Under the pieces are notes generated by a model, which saw only the letters and a list, made by a program, of their open reading frames with translations, ran no database searches and was not told where the DNA came from. The position numbers and the translations under genes are program-made. A DNA stretch of 64,000 nucleotides from positions 1 through 64,000 of the forward strand of contig CAZIFB010000026.1 of NCBI GenBank assembly GCA_964538915.1, read 5' to 3'. Source of the DNA: JAEUHQ01 sp964538915. Its GTDB lineage: Bacteria; Planctomycetota; UBA1135; UBA2386. Positions 57,735 through 64,000 of the stretch are shown piece by piece (positions within the stretch are counted from its first letter, which is position 1; every line of letters begins with the position of its first letter).

Positions 57735-57821
57735 TGGTGCGAGAGCAGGGACTCGAACCCTGAAGAGCTTTCGCTCGCGGGTACCTAAAACCCGTGCGTC
57801 TGCCAGTTCCGCCACTCTCGC
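57735..57821 (-). tRNA. tRNA-Leu (anticodon UAG)
   Basis: Class II tRNA with a long variable arm. The acceptor stem begins GCGAGAG (complement of 57815-57821). The anticodon arm CGGGT-TTTAGGT-ACCCG (complement region near 57777-57793) gives anticodon TAG. A variable arm with GAGC...GCTC follows, and the T arm is CAGGG-TTCGAGT-CCCTG. CCA is encoded at 57735-57737. It reads CUN leucine codons, mainly CUA/CUG. It has its own promoter on the minus strand. Confidence 0.95.
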
Positions 57822-57833
57822 GGAGGGCGCCGC

Positions 57834-57862
57834 ACGCTACCGGCCGTCGACCGCGGGGCCAA
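57834..57862 (-). promoter_or_regulatory. Promoter of tRNA-Leu
   Basis: On the minus strand TTGGCC (57857-57862), 17-bp spacer, TAGCGT (57834-57839), 12 bases before the tRNA. It matches the tRNA-Glu promoter in form and supports the local consensus. Confidence 0.6.
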
Positions 57863-57935
57863 GCCCGGATTGAGACGGCGCGGGATCGGGTGGTGGAGCC
57901 TCGGATCGCCGGAACCGATGAACCGCGATTGGGGA

Positions 57936-57955
57936 GCGGTGCGTAGGGGCACCGC
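57936..57955 (+). repeat. Inverted repeat directly upstream of the lipoprotein gene
   Basis: GCGGTGC (57936-57942) and GCACCGC (57949-57955) form a perfect 7-bp stem with a 6-nt loop that contains a TAGGG sequence. It ends 9 bases before the ATG at 57965. It could be an operator or block the ribosome site; nothing more can be said. Confidence 0.4.
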
Positions 57956-57964
57956 GATGGCACC

Positions 57965-60229
57965 ATGACGCACACCGGTCGAGTTCGCATCCGCCTGTTC
58001 CATCCTGCTGCACTTTCCTGCGCGCTCGCCGCGTGCGGAGCCGGTACTGAGGCCGATCCTGGCGCCGGTGGCGGTCCTGGAGGTCCTGGCGGCACGGGCA
58101 ATCCGCTCGACGTGGTGCTCGAGTTCCAAGTGGCGAACGATCATGCGACTGCGCGGACGGAGACGTTCTGTGCGTCGGTGCCGATGCCTAAGGGCGGGTA
58201 CACGACGGCCATGCTGCAGAACATGGTCGTGAGCGGCCATCAGACCGCGTGGGTACCGCTGCAGTACTGGCCGGACAACACGCTGAAGATCGCCCAGGCG
58301 CAGTTCACCGACACGCTCGAAGCCGGAGAGACCAAGACGTACCGGGTGGCGCGCGACGAACCGGCACTCACCGGGGCGTTCGTGCGGAACGCCTGGGTCG
58401 GCCTGTTGGGCGGCGGTCTTCAGGTCGGCGCCGAAGTGCGCGACACGAACAACGTGCCGTACCGCGGCGTAGCGAGCGGGGCCGGCACGGTGGTGCAGAC
58501 TTCTGCACTGGCGCAGACGACGCGGTGGCGCGTGTACCACACGGCGCTGCCCGGCCAGCCTGGAATCGGCCGCGACTACCTCGCCTCGACGTTCTACGCG
58601 ACCGAGTACCGCGACATGCCGTTCGTCGTGGTCGACTGGATCTTGTCCAACGACTATCTCGGCGCGGACACGCCTCCGGTCGGCAACTCGGACCCGAACC
58701 TGCAGGCTCTGGGCACGGTCGATGTCCGGGGTGCGCGCTTCCTGTGCGCCGGCGCCACGGCCGTCGTGCCCTATCGCGCTGCGACGGAGGGCATCGGCAC
58801 CGAAGAACCTCTCGCGGGTTATCGCGCCTTCCCGGTGATGCAGGACACGTGGATGGGCGACGGCACGACGCGCCGCTACCGCTTCCTCCTGCGGTTCGAA
58901 CCGGGGAACGCGGACCCGAACGACCTCGCGCGCTGGCAGGGCACGGCGACGGCCATGCTCGAGCATCCTGCGTTCCCGCTGGCGACTCAGGCGACGTGGC
59001 AGGACTCCGCCGCGGGAGGGCTGCTCGGCGGACCGATCGCCGGACCGGCCGACGGCTCGACGCGCGCTCGCGGTGAATACGAGAGCTGGCGCACCTCGAA
59101 CGTGTTCGGCACGTGGGGCTCACGCGGCGACGTGCTCGTCACCGCCACGACGGGCACACCGCGCAACGCTCCGCTGTCGCCCGAATTCGCACATGCGATC
59201 CAGGGCGGATTCCCGCGTCTCCTCGAGAAGCTCGAGCAGATGGCGTGGGCGCAGGCGATGCGGCCGTACCACCTCTGGCAGCTCACCGTCGGCGCCGAAC
59301 AGGACATCATCCTGTGGGGCGGCCTGCCGTTCCTCGCGGTGCAGGGCGAAACCCTCGGTCGCCGCCGTCTGCAGGACAACGACCCGTATCCCGGCTACCG
59401 CACGCTGGCCGCTGGCCAGGCGACCTACCACGGCTGGGAAGGGTTCGATCACGAACACTTCACGTGCGACCTTCTCTTCGACTACTACACGGTCAGCGGA
59501 GATCCGTGGGCGAAGGAAGAACTGCGTCAGCTCGGCCAGAGCCTGAAGGCCCTGATGCGGCTGCGCACCTACTACACCGCGAACATCCAGGCCGCGCGCG
59601 CCGAAGGCTGGTGCATGCAAGGCTTCGCGCAGTGCCATCTCGCGACGCGGGACTCGACGCTGAAGGACTACGCGATGCGCCGGGTGAACGAGATCGTCGA
59701 CGTGCAGCGGCGGAAGAACCATCCGAGCCGCGCGATGACGTTCCAGTACACGTATCCGAGCACGGGTTGGCCGACGGACCACGAGTTCTTCATGCCCTGG
59801 CAGCACGGCGCGGTGCTCTACGGGTATCTCGGCGCCTACCGCGCGTTCGGCGAGCCCATCCTGCTGACGATCGCCGAGGACGTCGTCGAAACCGTGCAGT
59901 ACGCGTGGGTGACGAACGTGCAGACCGCGGGCTTCGGGCTCGTCGCGAACGGGCTGCGCTACTACGTGCCGGTGACGTACAACGGCACGCCGATCCCTGC
60001 CAACTACTGGGACACCTACAACTACGGCATCCATCTCGGCGACTCGCCGCTCGGCGGCGCGCACACGTTCTTGATCGGCGGGCTCCATCATCTGGCCGCC
60101 ATGACCTCGAACACGTCCGTGCGCACGCGCGCCCTGCTCTACGGCGGCATGCTGCTCGGCACCATGCAGTCGGGCGATCGTTGGAGCAAATGGAACTACA
60201 GCCTGCCGAAGATCTACGCGCAGCAGTAG
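57965..60229 (+). CDS. Large lipoprotein, possibly polysaccharide-lyase-like
   Basis: 754 residues. A lipobox (CALAAC, with Cys near residue 24) is followed by a glycine/proline-rich stretch. Residues about 45-350 are beta-rich (DVVLEFQVANDHATARTETF, TYRVARDEPA, FLCAGATAVVPY). Residues about 400-750 are helical with many aromatic residues (WAQAMRPYHLWQLTVGAEQD, YHGWEGFDHEHFTCDLLFDYY, HEFFMPWQHGAVLYGYLGAYRAF), in a way that recalls an (alpha/alpha) barrel. The N-terminal plus barrel layout faintly resembles PcRGLX/YetA-type polysaccharide lyases, but this is a weak suggestion. No transporter or regulator lies next to it. Function unknown. Confidence 0.7.
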   Translation: MTHTGRVRIRLFHPAALSCALAACGAGTEADPGAGGGPGGPGGTGNPLDVVLEFQVANDHATARTETFCASVPMPKGGYTTAMLQNMVVSGHQTAWVPLQYWPDNTLKIAQAQFTDTLEAGETKTYRVARDEPALTGAFVRNAWVGLLGGGLQVGAEVRDTNNVPYRGVASGAGTVVQTSALAQTTRWRVYHTALPGQPGIGRDYLASTFYATEYRDMPFVVVDWILSNDYLGADTPPVGNSDPNLQALGTVDVRGARFLCAGATAVVPYRAATEGIGTEEPLAGYRAFPVMQDTWMGDGTTRRYRFLLRFEPGNADPNDLARWQGTATAMLEHPAFPLATQATWQDSAAGGLLGGPIAGPADGSTRARGEYESWRTSNVFGTWGSRGDVLVTATTGTPRNAPLSPEFAHAIQGGFPRLLEKLEQMAWAQAMRPYHLWQLTVGAEQDIILWGGLPFLAVQGETLGRRRLQDNDPYPGYRTLAAGQATYHGWEGFDHEHFTCDLLFDYYTVSGDPWAKEELRQLGQSLKALMRLRTYYTANIQAARAEGWCMQGFAQCHLATRDSTLKDYAMRRVNEIVDVQRRKNHPSRAMTFQYTYPSTGWPTDHEFFMPWQHGAVLYGYLGAYRAFGEPILLTIAEDVVETVQYAWVTNVQTAGFGLVANGLRYYVPVTYNGTPIPANYWDTYNYGIHLGDSPLGGAHTFLIGGLHHLAAMTSNTSVRTRALLYGGMLLGTMQSGDRWSKWNYSLPKIYAQQ

Positions 60230-60230
60230 T

Positions 60231-60848
60231 TCACGCGGAGCCGCGCCACTCGACGGCGCGGCCGCAGCGGCACGGGTGCGTGCCGGTCGGAACGGCGCCC
60301 GCGACAGCGCGAGCCACCGGCTCACCGCAACGACAGACGAGGCCGGCGAGGCGCGCCGGATTGCCGAGCACCAGCGCGTGCGCCGGCACGTCGGTGGTGA
60401 CCACGCTCCCCATGCCGACCATGCAGAACTCGCCGAGTTCGATGCCGGGGCCGATCGTGCAGTTCGCCCCGATCGTGGCTCCCCTGCGCACCCGCGTCGT
60501 GAGGGTCGCGTCGGTCGGTGCGCTGGTCAGCAGTCCACGGAGATCGGGATCGGTCGAGCGCGGAAAGCGGTCGTTCGTGAACACGGTGTGCGCCGCAACC
60601 ATGACACCGTCCTCGATCTCCACCCCGGCGCAGACGTAGACACACGCGTTGATCTTGACGAGATCGCCGATCCGCACGTCGTACGCGACGTAGGTCTTCT
60701 CGCCCACGATGCAGTCGCGGCCGATGCGGGCCCCGGCGCGAACGTGCACTCCGTCCCAGATCGACGTTCCTGCGCCGATGACGACGCCGTCCTCGACGAT
60801 CGCGGTCGGATGGATGCGCACTCCAGCCGCGGCGGCGGGGTCGTTCAT
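60231..60848 (-). CDS. Hexapeptide-repeat acyltransferase, WbpD/WlbB-like
   Basis: 205 residues. A left-handed beta-helix of hexapeptide repeats (VRIHPTAIVEDGVVIGAGTSIWDGVHVRAGARIGRDCIVG) covers residues about 9-165. The segment GVMVAAHTVFTNDRFPRSTD is typical of WbpD/WlbB-type N-acetyltransferases, which acetylate a 3-amino-sugar UDP nucleotide. A C-terminal extension of about 35 residues carries two Cys pairs (CRCGEPVARAV, CRCGRAVEW), a possible zinc ribbon not usual in the family. It is convergent with the lipoprotein gene by one base and forms one block with the two genes upstream. Confidence 0.87.
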   Translation of the reverse strand: MNDPAAAAGVRIHPTAIVEDGVVIGAGTSIWDGVHVRAGARIGRDCIVGEKTYVAYDVRIGDLVKINACVYVCAGVEIEDGVMVAAHTVFTNDRFPRSTDPDLRGLLTSAPTDATLTTRVRRGATIGANCTIGPGIELGEFCMVGMGSVVTTDVPAHALVLGNPARLAGLVCRCGEPVARAVAGAVPTGTHPCRCGRAVEWRGSA

Positions 60849-60874
60849 CCACGCATCATGGCGGAGCCGCGCGG

Positions 60875-61900
60875 TCAGGCCAACGACGGGTCGTCGGGCA
60901 CCGCGATCCAGCGTTCGTCCGCGGCAGCGCGGTAGGCGCAGTCAACGACGACCACCGACGCGAGCGCGTCCGCGTCCCCGATCACCGCCTTCTCGCGACC
61001 GGCGATGCAACCGCCGAAGTTGGCGAGCTGTGCGGCGAACGAACCGATCTTGTCGTAGCCGCCGCCGAACGCAGTCCATGGGCCGCCCGCGCTCTTCCAG
61101 CGCGACGACTGCCACCCGATCTCGAGCGTGCCCTTCGTACCGTGAATGCGAACGTAGGCCGGCTGCTCCTTGTGCACGCTCCAGGACAGATCGATCGAAC
61201 CGAGCGCGCCCGCAGCGCTCGTGAAGAGCAGGCGGGCCGTGTCCTCGACGTCGATCGCCTGCACGCGGCGGCCGAACTGCGCCTGCACCCGCGCGATCGG
61301 CCCGAGGAGGTAGCGCGCGAGATCGACTGAATGGCAGCCGTTGTCGATCAGCACGCCGCCGCCGCTCCGCTCGGCCCTCGCATTCCACCGCATGGTCATG
61401 TCGACGTGCGAACAGAAGACGTTCTCGTACAGCACGACGTCGCCACACACCCCGTCGTCCAGCAGGTGACGTGCCGCAGTCACGTCCGCCGTGTAGCGGA
61501 ACTTGCTGCCGAGCATGAGCCGGCGGCCGCGGCGGCGGGCCGCCGCGAGCATGCGTTCGGCCGCGGCGACGGTGGGTGCGAAAGGCTTCTCGCAGAGCAC
61601 GTGCGCGCCGGACTCCAGCAGCGCGCAGGAGAGGGCCTCGTGCGTGTCGGGCGGCGTCGCGACGATCGCGGCTCCGATCTCCGGGCCGTGGGCCTCGAGT
61701 TCGACGAGGTCGGCGAACGCGGGCACCGAGTGGCGCGTCGAGAACGCGTCGCGCGCATCGCGCGACGGGTCCACGACCGCCGCGAGCCGCAACGCCGGCA
61801 CACGCGCGAGGGCCTGCACATAGGCGGACGCGATCGCGCCGCAGCCGACGAGCGCCAGGGGCAACGGCTCGGCCGCAGGCTCCGGTGCTGGGTCAGGCAT
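60875..61900 (-). CDS. Gfo/Idh/MocA-family oxidoreductase, WbpB/WlbA-like
   Basis: 341 residues. An NAD-binding Rossmann loop (LALVGCGAIASAYVQAL, GxGxxA at 19-24) is followed by the catalytic EKP motif at 104-106 (HVLCEKPFAP) and the LMLGSKFRYTADVTAARHLL, DNGCHSVDLARYLLGPI segments of the C-terminal alpha/beta domain. In the WbpB/WlbA step this enzyme oxidises the 3-position of a UDP-hexuronic acid derivative. The pathway assignment rests on its WbpD- and WbpE-like neighbours. Its start overlaps the aminotransferase gene's stop by 8 bases. Low-complexity residues at the N-terminus (PDPAPEPAAEPLP) may not be functional. Confidence 0.87.
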   Translation of the reverse strand: MPDPAPEPAAEPLPLALVGCGAIASAYVQALARVPALRLAAVVDPSRDARDAFSTRHSVPAFADLVELEAHGPEIGAAIVATPPDTHEALSCALLESGAHVLCEKPFAPTVAAAERMLAAARRRGRRLMLGSKFRYTADVTAARHLLDDGVCGDVVLYENVFCSHVDMTMRWNARAERSGGGVLIDNGCHSVDLARYLLGPIARVQAQFGRRVQAIDVEDTARLLFTSAAGALGSIDLSWSVHKEQPAYVRIHGTKGTLEIGWQSSRWKSAGGPWTAFGGGYDKIGSFAAQLANFGGCIAGREKAVIGDADALASVVVVDCAYRAAADERWIAVPDDPSLA

Positions 61901-63941
61901 GCGCGAGTTCCTGCGCCGCGGCGCGGATCACCCTCGCGACGTGGTCGACGTGCACGTCGGTGTAGCGCTCGTTGATCGGCAGCACGACGACACGCTCGAG
62001 CGCCTGCACCGCGCCGGGGTAGTCGCGGCGGTGGAACAACGGCATCGCGCCGTCTCTGCGCGGGTTGTTCTGCAGCGGCATCGCCGTGACCGGCGACGCA
62101 CTCCAGTCGTGGAACAGCGCGCATTCGAACGCGGGCTTCTGGATGTAGTGGGGCACGCACGCGACACCCGCGGCTTGCATCTTCTGGCCGAGGGCCCTGG
62201 CGCCGCCCTCGACGAGGTCCGCGTCGACGAAGAACGCGAACTTCCACCACGTGTGCGTGCCGGACGCAGGATCGCTCGGGAGCGTGAGGCCCGGCGTGCC
62301 CGCGAGCCTGTCGCGAAGGCGCGTAGCGGCGGCGCGGCGGCTGGCGATGAACTCGTCGAGGCGCGGCAACTGCGCGAGCAGCACGGCGCCCTGCAGCTCG
62401 GTGAGCCGGTAGTTCAGCGCGGGAAAGTAGTGGTCGGGCTTGGGGTCGCCGTAGCCCCACGCCTTGTTCACGTACAGGAACACCCTCCGCGCGATGTCGT
62501 CGTCGTCCGTCGCGACGATGCCGCCTTCACCGCTCGTGATGTGCTTGCCCTGCTGCAGCGAGAACGCCGCGACCTTGCCGAACGTGCCGACGCGCCGACC
62601 GTCCCGCGTCGCACCGAACGCCTGCGCGGCGTCTTCGATCAGGACGAGCCCGCGTTCCTCCGCGAGCTGCCGGATCGGAGCCATGTCGCACGGCATCCCG
62701 AAGAGATGCGTGACGACCAGCGCCCGCGTGCGCGGCGTGATCTGCGCACGAAGCGTCGCGGCGGTGACGTTGAGCGTGGTCGGCTCGACGTCCGCGAACA
62801 CCGGTACTCCGCCCTCGTAGAGGATCGGCGTGATCGCCCCCATGTCGGTGATGGGTGTGGTGACCACTTCGTCGCCGGGCCGGAGGCCGAGCGCGGCGAT
62901 CGCGCAGTGCACGGCCGCCGAGCCGCTCGCGCACGCGACCGCGTGCTTCCGCCCGAGCCACTGCGCGAAGCGGCGCTCGAACGCGTTCACGAAGGTGCCC
63001 TTCGTCGAGTTCAGGGTGCCGCGGCGAAGGACGGCGGTGACCAGCGCGATCTCGTCGTCGCCGAACGAACGGCCGCTGGCGTCGGCGTCGGACGGCAGCG
63101 GCACGTGGTCGCCGGGCTCCGGCCACCCGAGGAAACGGTCCGCGATCCGGGCCGCAGCGCCCTCGTGAGGCACCGGCCGCGCGCGATGGCCCCGCACACG
63201 GGCGATCGCCGCTCGCAGGTCGCCGCTCCGGTACGTCGTCGACGTCCCCGCGCCCACGACGATCGCCCCGGAGGACGGCAACAGGCCCGGCAAGACGACG
63301 CACGGAGTGCCGGTCGCGAACGCCAGTTCGCGATGGCCTGCGGAATCGGTGACCACGACGCGCCCGCGCAATCCCCGCTCCAGCTGCGCGCGAGGGCCTT
63401 TCACGACCGTGCCGGAACCGGCGAACGCTGCCGACGTCGTGAACACGGGGAGTCCGACCGCCGCCAGTTCCGCGGCGATGCGGCCGCGGACCGGCGGGGC
63501 GATCACTTCGGGATGCTCGATCGCGAGCCACACGAACTCCGCACCAGTCGCTGGCGCGAGTTCGGCCGCAGCCGCAGCGGCTGCGACGAGGTCGACGTTG
63601 GCGACTCCGGGCAGGTGCACCACCGGGATCCCGCGTTCCATCGCCAGGTTGCTCAGGGTCGTGGGGAACGCACTCGGCGCGAGCAGGCCGACGGTCGTCG
63701 GACGGGCGGCGAGCAGGCGGTCGCAGAAGCCCTGCAGGGCACCTGTGGCTCCGCTCTCGGGCAGCTCGAATGTCTGCAGCGCGCCGGTCAAGGACGCGGG
63801 CAGGAACTCGGCGGCATCCGCCCGTTCGGCTTCGCCCATCGCGAGCGCCACGGTGAACGGCACGCCGCGCGCGCGCAACTCCGCGAACACCGGCGCGAAC
63901 AGGAACGCTTCGAAGCAGCTGCCGACCGCGAACAGGAGCAT
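61893..63941 (-). CDS. Decayed UDP-GlcNAc 2-epimerase-like domain fused to a DegT/WbpE-type aminotransferase
   Basis: 682 residues. Residues about 1-275 follow the WecB/WbpI two-domain epimerase layout, but key residues are changed: the FGTRPE motif is VGSCFE (6-11), and DSGGIQEE is DSAGHRE (199-205). The later R-x-x-TERPE segment is also absent. Residues about 290-682 are a DegT/DnrJ/EryC1/StrS PLP aminotransferase with PLP lysine Lys466 in SLQQGKHITSGEGG, and VVTTPITDMG, VLIEDAAQAFGATRDG motifs. It is close to WbpE-type enzymes that aminate the 3-position. The fusion puts two pathway activities on one chain, although the epimerase part is unlikely to be active. Confidence 0.85.
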   Translation of the reverse strand: MLLFAVGSCFEAFLFAPVFAELRARGVPFTVALAMGEAERADAAEFLPASLTGALQTFELPESGATGALQGFCDRLLAARPTTVGLLAPSAFPTTLSNLAMERGIPVVHLPGVANVDLVAAAAAAAELAPATGAEFVWLAIEHPEVIAPPVRGRIAAELAAVGLPVFTTSAAFAGSGTVVKGPRAQLERGLRGRVVVTDSAGHRELAFATGTPCVVLPGLLPSSGAIVVGAGTSTTYRSGDLRAAIARVRGHRARPVPHEGAAARIADRFLGWPEPGDHVPLPSDADASGRSFGDDEIALVTAVLRRGTLNSTKGTFVNAFERRFAQWLGRKHAVACASGSAAVHCAIAALGLRPGDEVVTTPITDMGAITPILYEGGVPVFADVEPTTLNVTAATLRAQITPRTRALVVTHLFGMPCDMAPIRQLAEERGLVLIEDAAQAFGATRDGRRVGTFGKVAAFSLQQGKHITSGEGGIVATDDDDIARRVFLYVNKAWGYGDPKPDHYFPALNYRLTELQGAVLLAQLPRLDEFIASRRAAATRLRDRLAGTPGLTLPSDPASGTHTWWKFAFFVDADLVEGGARALGQKMQAAGVACVPHYIQKPAFECALFHDWSASPVTAMPLQNNPRRDGAMPLFHRRDYPGAVQALERVVVLPINERYTDVHVDHVARVIRAAAQELAHA

Positions 63942-63948
63942 CGACGGA

Positions 63949-64000
63949 CTAGCCGGGGCCGGGCTGCTGGTTGAGCCGCACCGCGACGACGCTCAGAAGG
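63949..64000 (-). CDS. Partial 3' end of an upstream minus-strand gene
   Basis: Only the last codons are inside the window: a stop (TAG, complement of 63949-63951) preceded by 16 readable residues, LLSVVAVRLNQQPGPG. The short gap (7 bases) to the aminotransferase ATG fits operon spacing. The residues carry no family information. A WbpA-like or glycosyltransferase gene would be expected in this kind of cassette, but that is only a guess. Confidence 0.35.
   Translation of the reverse strand, partial: LLSVVAVRLNQQPGPG

Noticed and set aside
1..64000. CRISPR arrays, insertion sequences, integrases, prophage genes or attachment sites
   Set aside because: I saw no regular direct repeats with spacers, no transposase or integrase motifs and no phage structural genes. 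Both tRNA genes are intact, and I noticed no flanking repeat of their 3' ends.

Overview
The window is about 64 kb of GC-rich chromosome from a Gram-negative-type bacterium. My best guess is a member of the Planctomycetota or a close relative. This is an inference from gene content: a planctomycete-style ECF sigma factor next to a Ser/Thr kinase, a tricorn protease, a PEP-CTERM protein, many very large secreted or membrane-anchored proteins, and pseudopilins that replace ordinary pili genes. No phage, insertion sequence, CRISPR array or integrase is visible, so this looks like core chromosome.

Layout. (1) 1-5035, plus strand: a translation operon, rpmI-rplT-pheS-pheT, followed by a stand-alone 5'-3' exonuclease of the DNA polymerase I N-terminal type. 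(2) 5037-10673, minus strand: NudL-type Nudix hydrolase, small PH-like membrane protein, RlmI-type rRNA methyltransferase and tricorn protease. (3) 10889-15652: two convergent secreted proteins, one of them a di-haem beta-propeller lipoprotein. (4) 15795-18795: ECF sigma factor and a kinase/hydrolase/pseudo-cyclase fusion. (5) 18799-19482: rsmE. (6) 19694-38002, the centrepiece: an almost gapless operon with an FHA protein, a PilM-PilN fusion, a PilO-like protein, a TPR protein, five pseudopilin-type proteins (GspG, H, K, J and I-like, the K-like one 1734 residues long), a CxxC protein and a PpiC lipoprotein. No ATPase, inner-membrane platform protein, secretin or prepilin peptidase is present.

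(7) 38037-46215: scpB, tRNA-Glu, an adenylate-forming ligase overlapping a Nudix gene, several small membrane proteins, an amino-acid permease, an RluA-family pseudouridine synthase and a PEP-CTERM protein that may also be a lipoprotein. (8) 46597-55126: a large DUF4388/TPR/PEGA/PQQ-propeller protein, a secreted protein of unknown function, and a second transmembrane Ser/Thr kinase. (9) 55145-57821, minus strand: cysteine desulfurase-like enzyme, ThiF/MoeB-like adenylyltransferase, ferredoxin and tRNA-Leu. (10) 57965-60229: a large lipoprotein of unknown function. (11) 60231-64000, minus strand: a sugar-nucleotide cassette resembling wbpD/wbpB/wbpE, in which the aminotransferase carries a decayed UDP-GlcNAc 2-epimerase-like domain.

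Promoters share a TTGnnn-(16 or 17)-TA(G/C)nnT form. In several genes the -10 box ends only 6-10 nt before the ATG, which predicts leaderless mRNAs. Within operons, genes are typically coupled by ATGA or GTGA overlaps.
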